Shown: positions 1 to 10,241, counted from the stretch's first letter. The stretch is DNA of 64,000 nt from Bacteroidota bacterium (GCA_035506275.1 DATJPT010000008.1:310001-374000); one strand, 5' to 3'. Numbers and translations are program-made. The notes: generated by a model not told the origin, from the sequence alone.

Positions 1-3000
1 ATTGGGGAACGGATTCGGGATATTATAGACCTCAGAAAGCTGAAGGGTGTTTGTGACATTAATGGAAAGCAGCGTCGTGTCCGAAAAATTCCCCGCTTCA
101 TCCTTGGCGTAGTAGACGATCGAGTGCTGCCCCTCGGCCAATTGAGGAGTCCAGCGAACCTGGGCGATCAGCGGAGCAGAGCCGGCAGTAAATTGGACTG
201 CATTGTTCCCCGAATAATACACCTGGTTCCCGTCCAGTTCAATATAAACGTTCGATGTATCGTTTTGTGTAATCGGAGAACCGTTCGGATCATTGACCTG
301 AAAGACTATCACGGGCGCAGCCCGGACAAAATCCCCGTTGGCAACATGTATGTTGTCGATCGTTACGTCGACGGAAGGGCTTAAAGTATCAGGGACGATC
401 GAATAGGGCGCTACGGCGGTATTATTGGATTTATAGTATTCCACGATGGCATTGTTCGGATCAACCTGGAATGTGAACGAATGACTCCCTCTTTTTCCGC
501 GGCTGTCATATTGCGTTTGCACATGCACAGAATCCTGCGCGTTGATCACGGGGATCACCATACTCTTAAGCGTTCGAAGGGGGCCGCTGTCGTCGGTGAG
601 GATCGATATGAGCACGCTGTCTGCCGGCGATGAACCTACATTGTATGTTGTTGCTCCGACATTAATGATCTCCCCTTCCTGCATGGTCGATTTGTCAAGC
701 GAAACAGTGTTCTGGGTAAGGACCAGTTCAGGAGGGAGCTGCGCTTTAACATTCCAATCCGTTATCACCGGCGAATTGAGTGAGGAGTTCGACGAAAGAT
801 TAAAGATTAACCGCGCATTCGGATACCGGGCCGCCGAGATCTTCTGAAGGTTGACTGTTGACGAATCGTATGATGAAAAGAGCGTATCAACATTGCCGTT
901 GTTCTGCAGACCGAGCATGGTGACAGTGGCGTGAGCCCCCGATGGAACCGTTCTGTCGACGGAAAGTTGGTTCCATCCGCTCACCGGACCGAAGGGAGGG
1001 GTCACAATGGTTCCGGCCGCAGCAACCTGAACGATCGTCGTGTCGAGAATCGCTTTCCCGGTGGTGCTCGGTTTCCATGATTCCTGAACACTCCCCGGTG
1101 CGGCTCCTTTCCGCCCGATGATTGCCCACGAATCCCGGAACTTTACCGAATCGATCAATCTGCTCCCGATGCCGTGATACGCGTTCAGCACGGCAGCCGT
1201 GATGTGCGTCCAGCCGTCGTTGATGATCACGGCAACGACAATGGCGCCGGGTGCCGCGGAGTTAACGAACTGCGCGATGGAGTCGGCGTACGCTGCGGTC
1301 CCGTACAAATCGTACGTCCGCTGATTGATCACCGTATCGGCGGTCGGGTCGATCACGACAATGGAATGTCCGCGTGCCAGCGTGCTCGGCAGCTTGTTGA
1401 CCCCGTTAAACTCAACGGCACCGAAATTGCCGTCGAGGAATCCTCCGGAGATCGCTTGAAGCACAATGGAGGTGTTCTGTATTTTTGAACCTGTACCGGG
1501 AAAAAACTGCACGTGCGTAAACGCGTTCCCCTGCCATCCAACAGAATCTATTTGTCCGAGCCCTTTCGTTGGATCTGTTCCCTGGTAGAAGGTCCCGGTC
1601 GACCAATTACCGGAATTTGATTGAAATTTCGCGCGCCAATAATAGCGTGTTGATCCTTTTAACGAACCGAGTGGAAACGACGTCGAGACCACTCCCATCG
1701 GAACGTTCAGCGTTAACGGTTTTGTCGGGGATGAGTAATCGCCGAGCGTGTCAACTTCCACCGTGACGATCTTGGTTGGATCGTAACGCTGGGTTGTCGG
1801 ATTCAAAAGTATGAGGGACGAGATTGCCGCGACCGACGTGGGCTGGGGCTGCACGACCTTAAAATCGGTCGAAGAGACAAAAAAGGCTTTCGTCGCAGAA
1901 TTATCGGTTTTTATCGATTCGGTGATCTTATTCGAAGGATCGAGGGTAACGACAACATCGTGTTCATCCGCCTCTTGATTGATGACGATATACACGGTCA
2001 AGGTATCATAGACGAGCGGCATCGGACGGCGCACGAGCCACGATTGAATGACCTGAGAATGATACAGATGTTGAATTCGCACATCAACGCTGTCGGTCGT
2101 CACCGACCCCAAATTTGAATAGACGATGGTCACCTCGGCGCTATCCTGGTCGTCCGTAAACACCGAGGTGGAGCTGATAAGATTCTCCTGGATCGCCAGG
2201 TTTGGCAGGAACGGGACCGGCAGGTCAACGGTCGGATCGCCGATCAATGTGTTATTATAGAGCATGATACTGTTGACTGGGCTCAGCCCTTGCTGAGCGA
2301 TCTGCCTGAGTTTTGCCGTCAAATGCGTCTCGCCGACGCGGACGATGGAATCTTTCAGCATTGCCGAATAGAAGATCGGCGGAAGCGACGTTGCGATGCT
2401 TTCATATCCCAACGAAGAATTGCCGATATACCCGATCGCGCTCGCCTCCGGTCCGACGATGAAAAGTTCGCTGAACGATTGTATTTGCGGTTCAGCGAAC
2501 TTCCCTGTCGAGCAGCCCATATCCGTGATCAGCGGATACCTTCCGCGGGAATTCTTCAGCTGCAGCGGGTCGCCGATGCTGTTATCCCATGTCTGCGTGC
2601 CACTGTGGCCGATGTACGAAATGAAGACTCCTCCGGTTGAAATGGCGTCCTTCACCTGCTGCGACGTGTACGGACCAAAATCGGACTGCGGGGTGATCGT
2701 CTTATAAAAGTGCGTCGCGATGCCGCCAATCGGCGGAGGGGTGATCAGCGTATTTGCAACTTCGTCGTTTATTGACTTGAGCAGATCGATCTGTCCCGAA
2801 ACGGTGGGGTCGCCCCCTGTAAAAAGCAGATAATGCTTATTCCAGTCGTCATTCGGGGTACTGATAACGGAATTGTAAAACGAAAGATACTGCGTCAAAT
2901 CCCCGACGTTGTTCAGCGGAAGGCGGCCGACATACATCTGCGGTAAATTCGACACGGTGTCGAAGAGTGCGTACGCGACATCACTGACGGGATATCCGAC

Positions 3001-5076
3001 CGAGGGGACATAATTGATCGCGTTGTAATTCGCGTAGTAGTATTTGTAGTCGTATGAAGCATCCCCCAGCAGAGTAAGATACGAGGGGAGCGGACTGCTC
3101 CATTGAGCCGACGACCGGACAAAGGCTTGAACAGCTTCCGCGGTCGGATAGCCGTACCCGAATTCGTCGAAGATATCCTGGACGTTGAAGAGTCGGGCAC
3201 TAAGATGTTTCGAGGCAGACACACTCTGCACATATTGGACGGCCTCCGGGTAAAACTTCGAATGCGTAATGGCAAGATAATCGGTCTGACTCGTATTCGA
3301 CCGGAGGCCGGCAAATGTTTTTACTGCGGTAAACACCGGAGTGTAAACTTTGGCCTGCGGCATGATCACAAATTGCTCCTGCGGACCGATGGTATCGCAA
3401 AACGTTACCGTGTACGGCGAGGAAGCCGAGATCGTGAAATTCGAAATTCTCTCGTTGGACGGCCTTATCCTGTACAGGATAAAATTCGGCGATTGCAATC
3501 CGGTGATTTTCACATTTCGAAAATGCCGGTCGGGGAGCGTGCGAAAATCGAAGAGAAGGGTGTCCCCCACCACCTTAAGCGTTCGCGGATATTCGATCTC
3601 AAACCAGTCGTACACAATACTGTTCGTCGTGGCGGCAGTGGGGTATGAATACAGGATCACTGAATTCGTTCCGAACTTGAGGGAGTCGATCCGAGTCTTC
3701 CCCGAAAGGACAGCTTCGCCTCCAAGGTTCAACGTCACCGTGTTCAAATCGACCCCTTTATTCAAACGGATGGCAATCTTGTGAGCAGCCGTTGTCAGAT
3801 TAGCTCCCCAACTTGCGATCTTTGCATAGACCGTGACGCTGTCGCCGTCGAAGGCTGGATTGCTCGCAGTAAACGTTTTGGTCGTCGTCTGCGATCCGCC
3901 AAGAAAATTCCATGGCCACAGGTCAAAAGAATTCCAGCGGTAGTCTTGCGAAGAGTAATTGTCCGTCGCCGCCATCTGCAATCCGGGCGTCGGCCCTTGT
4001 ACTTCCATGTGGATGAACGCCGTATAGGCGGTCAGCGTATCCGGAGTGGCGGCGCGGGAAGGATTCGCCGGCATCCGCAAACCTGGTTTGATTCCCCATG
4101 TGAGCCAGAGAATCGTGGAATCGGTATAGCGGTTGAGGTATTCGTTGTATTCTTGGGAGACCCCCGATGTGATGATCCGATGTTTCCCTGTATAGTTACG
4201 TAAAGCAGGAAATTCAATGTAATCACCCGGATTAAAAACCCCGTCGCTGTCTCCCGCCACGTAAATCGGAATTTCCTTTCCCCGGTCAAAAACCTGAAAG
4301 GTCCGCGGGTCTGCTCCGGCAATTGCGGGAAGAATGGAATCCAACCGGGTCTGCGTTATCCGGTAAATGCCGTCGTTCGGTACCGTCAGCTTGACATATG
4401 TCGATGTCGTATTGAACCATCCCCCCGTCGTATCGCTCACCAATGGCATTTGGTACTGCGCGGCATCATCATAATTGACGACAAGTTCCCGGAGAATCCG
4501 GTCGAAATGAGGATCTCTTATTTTTGGCAGCTGCCGGGGCACAACCGCGTTCGTCCCGGTTTTGTTTACCTGAACGTCGATCGACTGAGCAAACGAGGGA
4601 ACATGGGTTGAAGGATTTCCGTAAAACGGAGTCACTTCAATCCGGGCAAGATAGAATCCCCGATACCATCCGTAGCCCGCCACGCGCACGTTAGGGGCCT
4701 GCGGCAATTCGTTGAGAGGAATTTGTTCGAGCGACTCAGCTACGGTTGTCGTATCCCGTGTTGAAGGAGTGCGAAGGGGACGATAAATATTTCTTAAGAG
4801 GATCGGCGCCGCTGTAAACGAAGCCACCGTGGTTGTCAGGCGCTCGGACGGAGAAAGAGCATAGAACAGCACTCGCTGAGAGATCACGGCAGTCCCTTTT
4901 TCGATTCCTTGCGGGTCGAGCGAGAGCTTCAACCTTGCAGAACCCGAACTCGGCGCCGAAACCTGCAGAGACCCCCAAGAATATTTTTTTACATTTTGCG
5001 CGGCCGAAAAGAGAAAATCCGATCGAACGCAGATCGTCAAAAGGATCATCACCGGCAGCCAGGCGGTCTTCCTCAT
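1..5076 (-). CDS. C25 (gingipain/PorU-like) cysteine peptidase, 3' end outside window
   Basis: This reading frame is open for 1692 codons from an ATG at 5076 to the window edge. It begins with a hydrophobic signal-like segment (MRKTAWLPVMILLTICV). The core is a C25 peptidase domain: the stretch YLTLLGDASYDYKYYY, then YIGHSG with the catalytic His at about residue 824, and DMGCSTG with the catalytic Cys at about residue 855. Two CARDB/Ig-like segments follow near residues 960-1060 and 1440-1530. The last visible residues, NIPNPFPN, look like the start of a FlgD-type C-terminal domain. The size and order resemble PorU/PorU2-type type IX secretion sortases, which act at the cell surface; a secreted gingipain-like protease is the alternative. 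Its ATG overlaps the stop of the upstream wecG-like gene (ATGA), so it is translationally coupled to the polysaccharide operon. Confidence 0.85.
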   Translation of the reverse strand, partial: MRKTAWLPVMILLTICVRSDFLFSAAQNVKKYSWGSLQVSAPSSGSARLKLSLDPQGIEKGTAVISQRVLFYALSPSERLTTTVASFTAAPILLRNIYRPLRTPSTRDTTTVAESLEQIPLNELPQAPNVRVAGYGWYRGFYLARIEVTPFYGNPSTHVPSFAQSIDVQVNKTGTNAVVPRQLPKIRDPHFDRILRELVVNYDDAAQYQMPLVSDTTGGWFNTTSTYVKLTVPNDGIYRITQTRLDSILPAIAGADPRTFQVFDRGKEIPIYVAGDSDGVFNPGDYIEFPALRNYTGKHRIITSGVSQEYNEYLNRYTDSTILWLTWGIKPGLRMPANPSRAATPDTLTAYTAFIHMEVQGPTPGLQMAATDNYSSQDYRWNSFDLWPWNFLGGSQTTTKTFTASNPAFDGDSVTVYAKIASWGANLTTAAHKIAIRLNKGVDLNTVTLNLGGEAVLSGKTRIDSLKFGTNSVILYSYPTAATTNSIVYDWFEIEYPRTLKVVGDTLLFDFRTLPDRHFRNVKITGLQSPNFILYRIRPSNERISNFTISASSPYTVTFCDTIGPQEQFVIMPQAKVYTPVFTAVKTFAGLRSNTSQTDYLAITHSKFYPEAVQYVQSVSASKHLSARLFNVQDIFDEFGYGYPTAEAVQAFVRSSAQWSSPLPSYLTLLGDASYDYKYYYANYNAINYVPSVGYPVSDVAYALFDTVSNLPQMYVGRLPLNNVGDLTQYLSFYNSVISTPNDDWNKHYLLFTGGDPTVSGQIDLLKSINDEVANTLITPPPIGGIATHFYKTITPQSDFGPYTSQQVKDAISTGGVFISYIGHSGTQTWDNSIGDPLQLKNSRGRYPLITDMGCSTGKFAEPQIQSFSELFIVGPEASAIGYIGNSSLGYESIATSLPPIFYSAMLKDSIVRVGETHLTAKLRQIAQQGLSPVNSIMLYNNTLIGDPTVDLPVPFLPNLAIQENLISSTSVFTDDQDSAEVTIVYSNLGSVTTDSVDVRIQHLYHSQVIQSWLVRRPMPLVYDTLTVYIVINQEADEHDVVVTLDPSNKITESIKTDNSATKAFFVSSTDFKVVQPQPTSVAAISSLILLNPTTQRYDPTKIVTVEVDTLGDYSSPTKPLTLNVPMGVVSTSFPLGSLKGSTRYYWRAKFQSNSGNWSTGTFYQGTDPTKGLGQIDSVGWQGNAFTHVQFFPGTGSKIQNTSIVLQAISGGFLDGNFGAVEFNGVNKLPSTLARGHSIVVIDPTADTVINQRTYDLYGTAAYADSIAQFVNSAAPGAIVVAVIINDGWTHITAAVLNAYHGIGSRLIDSVKFRDSWAIIGRKGAAPGSVQESWKPSTTGKAILDTTIVQVAAAGTIVTPPFGPVSGWNQLSVDRTVPSGAHATVTMLGLQNNGNVDTLFSSYDSSTVNLQKISAARYPNARLIFNLSSNSSLNSPVITDWNVKAQLPPELVLTQNTVSLDKSTMQEGEIINVGATTYNVGSSPADSVLISILTDDSGPLRTLKSMVIPVINAQDSVHVQTQYDSRGKRGSHSFTFQVDPNNAIVEYYKSNNTAVAPYSIVPDTLSPSVDVTIDNIHVANGDFVRAAPVIVFQVNDPNGSPITQNDTSNVYIELDGNQVYYSGNNAVQFTAGSAPLIAQVRWTPQLAEGQHSIVYYAKDEAGNFSDTTLLSINVTNTLQLSEVYNIPNPFPN

Positions 5077-5849
5077 GATTGCCGAACTTTCTGAAGAACG
5101 ATGTAGACCATAAATTTTGGAATTCCGAGAAAATATCTCCGCCACAATCGGCGCGGTTCCTGAAAAAGCCTGAACAGCCATTCCGCATGGATGGTGCGCA
5201 GCATTTCGGGCGCCCGTTTTTTTCTCCCCGACATGAATCCGATGCCTGCACCGACCGTCATCATCACGGGGACACGGAGCTTTTCATAGTGCTTCCACAG
5301 CCATGCATCCTGTCTCGGCGTTCCCATCCCGATCATAAGAATGTCGCCTCCGCTTGCGTTAATGGCGGAGAGAATGTTTTCATCGTCGAGGTCGCCGAAG
5401 CCGTGGTGAGTGCCCGCGACGATCAACCCGGGGTATCTTGCGGTGATCGTACGGTGCAGAGCTTGCAGGGTCTGCTCGGTATCTCCGAGGAAGAATATCT
5501 TCCAACCGCAGCGGTCCGCCTCTTTTAATAAGATTTCGTAAAGGTCGGTCCCGTTGGAGACTCTGCGAAACGCCTTGTCCTCTCCGTACAGGAACTTGCC
5601 GGCCGCGTGCATTCCGTATCCGTCGGGGATCGCCAGGTCATAACGCCGATAGAGGCCGAGAATCGCCCTGTCGTTCCGGCCGAGCACCGCATGAAAAAAA
5701 TGAGGCTGGACTATCGTGAGCGGTTTCCTTGTGCGAACAGCTTCGGCAATGCGTTCGAGAACGGCTTGCTCATCGCATGTACTATACGAAATTCCCAGAA
5801 TATCTACATACTCCGCAGGCATATCATCGACCTTGAAGGTACTGCTCAT
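5073..5849 (-). CDS. WecG/TagA/CpsF family glycosyltransferase
   Basis: The protein has the GT26 family signature: YVDILGISYSTCDEQAVLERI at the N-terminus, PDGYGMHAAGKFLYGE, FFLGDTEQTLQAL, and the long conserved block GMGTPRQDAWLW followed by VGAGIGFMSGRKKRAPE. Members transfer a sugar such as N-acetylmannosaminuronic acid or N-acetylmannosamine to a lipid-linked intermediate at the inner membrane. Two starts are possible. ATG 5849 gives MSSTFKVDD, has a GGATGG-like site upstream and overlaps the preceding gene by 26 nt. ATG 5822 gives MPAEYVDILG and has AAGG eight bases upstream. The C-terminal helix is basic and membrane-associated. The gene is followed by an ATGA overlap with the C25 peptidase gene. 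Confidence 0.9.
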   Translation of the reverse strand: MSSTFKVDDMPAEYVDILGISYSTCDEQAVLERIAEAVRTRKPLTIVQPHFFHAVLGRNDRAILGLYRRYDLAIPDGYGMHAAGKFLYGEDKAFRRVSNGTDLYEILLKEADRCGWKIFFLGDTEQTLQALHRTITARYPGLIVAGTHHGFGDLDDENILSAINASGGDILMIGMGTPRQDAWLWKHYEKLRVPVMMTVGAGIGFMSGRKKRAPEMLRTIHAEWLFRLFQEPRRLWRRYFLGIPKFMVYIVLQKVRQS

Positions 5850-6936
5850 AAAATTGCACCATCCGGCCGATAAATCGGTCAAAGGTGAACTGATGGTCAA
5901 ATTTCTCTTTTGCTTTTCTCCCGAGATCTATTGCCTCGGCCCCGTTGTTGAGCAAGCGGGCGATCCCGTCGGCAAGTTGTCCGGGACTGCCATGCGGGAC
6001 AAGAAGCCCGGTTTCCTCGTGTGAAACAAACTCGGAGACGCCGCCGACATCGGTTGCGATGTGCGGTTTGCCGAGACTGGCGGCTTCCAGCAGAACATAC
6101 GGTAAGCCTTCTTGTTTTGAGGATAACACCATAAAATCCGCTACGTTGAATAATGCTTCGACACTGTACGTTCCAGGAAGAAATATTACGCTTTCGCGAA
6201 CGCCTTCCTGCTTGACCAGCTGATTCAACGTTTCTTTCTGCTCACCGTCGCCTAGAATGGTAAAAATGATATTATCAAGCCTTCTCCTTTTCTGGAGGTT
6301 TCCAATAGCGCATATCAGAGCGGACCTGTCTTTCGATGCGATCAACTGCCCGACACTTGCGACAATTTTTTTCCCTTCAGCGATGTGCAATTCCTGCCGA
6401 ACGCGCTTTTTCTCGTCTCCGGTGAATTCTCTGAACGGATGAATGCCCGAATAGATCTGCACCAGCTTCTCCGGCCGTATCCGAAAATCCGTTATGAGCA
6501 TCTGCTCCGCGGATTTACTGCACGCAATTGTCACATCGCCGAAGACCGAAAATTGCTTCAGCGTCGCAAAGGTGTTGTGACACGTCGACACGTGCGGGAG
6601 AGACCTTCTCCGCGCTAACATCCGTCCTAATATATCCGTATAGCGTTTATGGGAGTGAACTAGGCGAATATTCTTTTGCCGGATGACGCGAGCCAGCATT
6701 CTATACGACCCCAAAAATCCCAAAAGCCGTTTGCGGCGGTCCAGCCCCGAGAACAAAGGAAGGTCGATGAATTCTACCTCTGCCCTTAATCTTGAACGAA
6801 ACGGTCCGTCGCTGGCCGCCACCACGGGAACAATGCCCCGTTCAACGAGGCCGTTCGCGATATCGGCAACATGGCGGGCAACCCCTCCCGGCTCCATCTC
6901 GTCCGTCAGAAGCAAAATTGAATCATTCAGCGCCAT
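5824..6936 (-). CDS. Glycosyltransferase family 4
   Basis: This is a 370-residue GT-B fold glycosyltransferase. The N-terminal half opens with LLLTDEMEPGGVARHVADIANGL, the glycine-rich acceptor-side motif of GT4 enzymes. The C-terminal half contains the donor-binding region SKQEGLPYVLLEAASLGKPHIATDVGG, whose E-x7-E pattern is characteristic. HSHKRYTDILGRMLA is the usual mid-domain motif. It would add one sugar from a nucleotide donor to the growing surface glycan on the cytoplasmic face. The ATG at 6936 follows the upstream transferase gene by 61 nt. The product cannot be given a specific sugar from sequence. Confidence 0.9.
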   Translation of the reverse strand: MALNDSILLLTDEMEPGGVARHVADIANGLVERGIVPVVAASDGPFRSRLRAEVEFIDLPLFSGLDRRKRLLGFLGSYRMLARVIRQKNIRLVHSHKRYTDILGRMLARRRSLPHVSTCHNTFATLKQFSVFGDVTIACSKSAEQMLITDFRIRPEKLVQIYSGIHPFREFTGDEKKRVRQELHIAEGKKIVASVGQLIASKDRSALICAIGNLQKRRRLDNIIFTILGDGEQKETLNQLVKQEGVRESVIFLPGTYSVEALFNVADFMVLSSKQEGLPYVLLEAASLGKPHIATDVGGVSEFVSHEETGLLVPHGSPGQLADGIARLLNNGAEAIDLGRKAKEKFDHQFTFDRFIGRMVQFYEQYLQGR

Positions 6937-6997
6937 ACCGACGTTTCAACCTCTTCCTTGCTGAGCAGCCTACTATTTCATTCCGCTTGATCGCTTG

Positions 6998-8152
6998 TCA
7001 CTGCCGGGCAACTATGCTTTCGCAAAATGTTATTAAGGATCCGACCCTTGCGTCCCATGAGTTGCGTAAGAGAAACTTCTCTATAATTTCTGTGCCGATC
7101 CAATTTTTCCTGCCCGACAACAGCTCAACTGTCTTTTCAGCAAACTCTGCATCGCTGTCGGCAATGTGAACAACGCCGGAGAAATATTCGGCGTCGGGAA
7201 AATGCGTAGAGACGATCTGAAGCGAATGGGAGAGCATGTCGTAGACTCTCAACGGACTTCCTTCAATTGTTCTACGGTATGGCAGTACACCGACATCGAA
7301 GTTCTCGATATTCATGTTCAATTCTTCCGCAGCCATCGGAGGCAAAAGAACAACGTTCTTCTTGGCCTTCAGCTCCCTCCTCTCAACGCTGACCGTGCCG
7401 ATATTGACGATCGTCCCGCTGCGAAACTGGTCAGCGAGCTTCAGCAGAAGAGGGACGTCGATATTGCTCGAGAGTCTTCCGACCGTCCCGACAACAGGGT
7501 GATTGAAGCCGGGAATGGAACGCTTGATCCCATCGCGCTGCAGCAGCATGCCGTTCCCCGCGTTGCGGATCAAACAAACCTCGGATGGATTACGCAGTTC
7601 TGAAATACTCTTGCGGTTGGCATCGGTGTGGACGATGATGCCGTCCGCCCGGGCAATAAGATTTGCATGCACTTCACCGAGGCGTTGACTGATGGTGGCA
7701 TTGCGGGCGTACGTGCCGACGGAGTCTTGATAATCAAACACGATTGCCGAAAAACTTTCCGCAAACGTATTGAGATATCCATCCCACCAGTATGGCATGG
7801 CGATAACCGCAATGATTGAACCTGTAATTGTTGCCAGCCGTTTTTCAAACCACATTGTAAAAAGCCGACGGTCGAGAGAAGGCGTGACACTTCCCCGATA
7901 AAACGTCGGCACCACAGGGGGCGACCACACTTCGAGCGATTCGCAGGAAACGGGAAAGCGGACATTTTCACGCCGAAGCGGATTGACAAGTGCGGCGACA
8001 GATTCACGAACGATCCCCGCGACGGACCCTGGAGGATTAACATAGATCGTCCGTATCCCCGATTTTGCCAGCCCCAGCGCAAAAGCTCTGGTTCTGCTGT
8101 GTTGGCTGTTCCAATGCTGAGGAGAGAACAGTATGTAGACATCGTCCGACAT
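6998..8152 (-). CDS. GT-B glycosyltransferase, TuaH/GumK-like
   Basis: The start MSDDVYILFSPQHWNSQHSRT is typical of a branch of GT-B transferases annotated as TuaH or family 1-like, which carry the early phrase GLAKSGIRTIYVNPPG. The C-terminal half has VGTVGRLSSNIDVPLLLKLA and DVGVLPYRRTIEGSPLRVYDMLS, where a donor-binding loop is expected. A TTG 15 nt upstream could extend the protein by five residues; I prefer ATG 8152, which has GGAAAG before it. It lies 18 nt downstream of the preceding GT2 gene, in the same operon. Substrate is unknown. Confidence 0.82.
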   Translation of the reverse strand: MSDDVYILFSPQHWNSQHSRTRAFALGLAKSGIRTIYVNPPGSVAGIVRESVAALVNPLRRENVRFPVSCESLEVWSPPVVPTFYRGSVTPSLDRRLFTMWFEKRLATITGSIIAVIAMPYWWDGYLNTFAESFSAIVFDYQDSVGTYARNATISQRLGEVHANLIARADGIIVHTDANRKSISELRNPSEVCLIRNAGNGMLLQRDGIKRSIPGFNHPVVGTVGRLSSNIDVPLLLKLADQFRSGTIVNIGTVSVERRELKAKKNVVLLPPMAAEELNMNIENFDVGVLPYRRTIEGSPLRVYDMLSHSLQIVSTHFPDAEYFSGVVHIADSDAEFAEKTVELLSGRKNWIGTEIIEKFLLRNSWDARVGSLITFCESIVARQ

Positions 8153-8170
8153 GAGTTTGCTTTCCAATCG

Positions 8171-9139
8171 TTACGGCATAAAATAGTCATGCTTTGAGGA
8201 CGCTCCACCGAGCAACTTACCTAGGCTACCCGCAACCCCCGTCCGTCGAAGGAAAGCAAATACCTTTTTACCTAAAAGGCTCGCGAGAAAATACCTCCAC
8301 GCGACAACCATGACGGCGCTGTTCCATAACAGCCCGGCGAGATGCCTCCGCGCGAGGGCCATATTGCCGGAATAGTATTCGACCTTCGCAAGCTGCAGCG
8401 ATATGTCGGCTTTCGATCCGGCGTCGCCGGCCTCTTCAAATTTCTTCCGCAAATAGTTCTTTCCCAGATCATACGCTTGTTGCCCCTGAGCCGTTTTGAA
8501 TCTGCCCGAAATCGATTGCGGGGAGATTCTAAACTTCATCAAGCTCATCGGAAGATTCGCAAATCTCGCCAAGTCCAAAATCCTTAACCAGAAATCATAG
8601 TCAATGGCGGCGGATAGTTTCTCATCGAACGGGCCGGCCTGAACGACGATTTCCTTGCGGATAAGCGCTGCCGGGAAACACATCGAACATTGTACCGGCA
8701 TTAACTGTACGATTTCCTCATGCGATGTCGGAAGCCGTTTCTCTCCTATCAGATTTCCCTCCTCGTCGATCATCTGATACCAGCTGCTCACTGCATCGAT
8801 CGCAGGATCGTTTTGGAGAGCGTCATACTGCAATTGCAGTCGGTGGGGAGAGGCAACGTCGTCAGCGTCCGCAAACGCAACCAGCGGCGCGGACGTGTGG
8901 AACACAGCAAAGTTGAGAGCCGCTGCACGGCCGACATGGCCGAGCGGGAAAAAACGTATTCGCGGGTCGGCAAGATTCGTGAGATATTCACGTGACCTGT
9001 CGGTCGAGCCGTCATCGGCGATGATGAAGTCGAATTCCGAGAACGTTTGGTCCAGAATACTCTGCACCGCCTCCCGAAGAAACGTCCCGGCGTTGAAGAC
9101 GGTCATAACAACGGATATTTTTGGAAGAGTCGTTTCCAT
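8171..9139 (-). CDS. Glycosyltransferase family 2 (GT-A)
   Basis: The N-terminus PKISVVMTVFNAGTFLREAV with FIIADDGSTDRSREYL and VAFADADDVASPHRL is the standard GT2 nucleotide-sugar fold, including the DxD metal-binding element (DADD). AAIDYDFWLRILDLA is the acceptor-side motif seen in WcaA/EpsE-like enzymes. It probably adds a hexose or deoxyhexose to a lipid-linked surface glycan. The frame opens with GTG at 9145; ATG at 9139 is the likelier start. The C-terminal segment has a short hydrophobic stretch (WNSAVMVVAWRYFLASLL) that may touch the membrane. Confidence 0.9.
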   Translation of the reverse strand: METTLPKISVVMTVFNAGTFLREAVQSILDQTFSEFDFIIADDGSTDRSREYLTNLADPRIRFFPLGHVGRAAALNFAVFHTSAPLVAFADADDVASPHRLQLQYDALQNDPAIDAVSSWYQMIDEEGNLIGEKRLPTSHEEIVQLMPVQCSMCFPAALIRKEIVVQAGPFDEKLSAAIDYDFWLRILDLARFANLPMSLMKFRISPQSISGRFKTAQGQQAYDLGKNYLRKKFEEAGDAGSKADISLQLAKVEYYSGNMALARRHLAGLLWNSAVMVVAWRYFLASLLGKKVFAFLRRTGVAGSLGKLLGGASSKHDYFMP

Positions 9140-9220
9140 GTTCACCGCTCTCGCCGCGCAGCGTCACCCGGTCTGCCGCTACAAAAAGAATTCGGAACAC
9201 AGAACGCAGGAAACATGGTC

Positions 9221-10168
9221 TCAATCGATGAAAGATTTTTCATGGCGGATCGATAACGGGTTCTCGTCACCATGACGGAAATGCTCCCCGTTCCTGAAAA
9301 CATTCTGATAGACGATCGGGGAGAATTGGTCCGGATGGATGTTCTCGTCTCTGTATTTAAGGATGCGGAGCGGCACATCGCCGACAAACGAGGCCCACAT
9401 CGAAAACGTGCTCGGGGGGCCGAAAATATAATCGCAGCGGCTCAGTCCATAGAGATCCTCGACCATGGCGGGGGCTTCAAGGCGGGCGATGTTGAATCCG
9501 TCGAACGAAGCTGCCTGAATATCCTCATCCGTCGCTACGAAGAAGCAGAGGTGTTCCCCTTCGTTCGTCCGCTGCATTGCAGTCATATATCGTTTGTAAA
9601 CGGAATCATCAAAAAAATATGCGCCGCCGTGAAAACTGCGGTAGTCACGCCGCCGGATATGTACTCCAATGATCTTTTCGAACCGTGATCTCAGCTTTGT
9701 GAAAAGCGAATCGACTCTTTCTTTATGGATGCGTCTCGGTTCAAATAACCTGATTATTTCTGCTTTATATTCAAGTAATGGAGCTACCTCTTTGGGATGA
9801 AGCCACGAGCCGAGAAATATGACCTTCCCTTTATCCATCAATAAAGAAGAGTCCCACGATTCCTCGGTCCAATGGGTGCTGTCAATATACACACCGAACA
9901 ATGTCAGGTCGATGTAAGAACCGACCTTCCGCAAAACTCTTGCGGCCAGCCGGTAACAATAATACAACGGCAGGTCGACGGTGCGAGAGTATTTGAAAAT
10001 GGCGAAATGAATATTCGGGAACGAGGACAAATTTTCAAACTGGGAGCGGTATTCCCTAAAATACGGAATATACACCTTCACGTTGTGCTTTAAGGCAAAC
10101 GCAATAAAAAAAGAGAATCCCCAGAGTCTGTTGCACAATTGTCCCGGCCGGTCGTTAATGATGATCAT
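9221..10168 (-). CDS. Fucosyltransferase-like glycosyltransferase (GT11-like)
   Basis: The protein starts MIIINDRPGQLCNRLWGFSFF, the motif of alpha-1,2-fucosyltransferase-like enzymes (GQLxNRLW for donor binding). The central IGVHIRRRDYRSFHGGAYFF matches the HxRRxDY signature of GT11 and related fucosyltransferases, and FGPPSTFSMWASFVG is the C-terminal conserved block. An upstream in-frame start at 10270 would add 34 residues without family similarity and would overlap the previous gene; ATG 10168 fits the motif spacing. It lies among the surface-glycan transferases. Donor sugar (GDP-fucose) is inferred only from the family. Confidence 0.75.
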   Translation of the reverse strand: MIIINDRPGQLCNRLWGFSFFIAFALKHNVKVYIPYFREYRSQFENLSSFPNIHFAIFKYSRTVDLPLYYCYRLAARVLRKVGSYIDLTLFGVYIDSTHWTEESWDSSLLMDKGKVIFLGSWLHPKEVAPLLEYKAEIIRLFEPRRIHKERVDSLFTKLRSRFEKIIGVHIRRRDYRSFHGGAYFFDDSVYKRYMTAMQRTNEGEHLCFFVATDEDIQAASFDGFNIARLEAPAMVEDLYGLSRCDYIFGPPSTFSMWASFVGDVPLRILKYRDENIHPDQFSPIVYQNVFRNGEHFRHGDENPLSIRHEKSFID

Positions 10169-10241
10169 GGTGGCAATCCGTTGCAATAAGGCAAAGTCCG
10201 TACCGGCGGCAAAATGACCCGCGGCACCGGGGACGTCGCAC

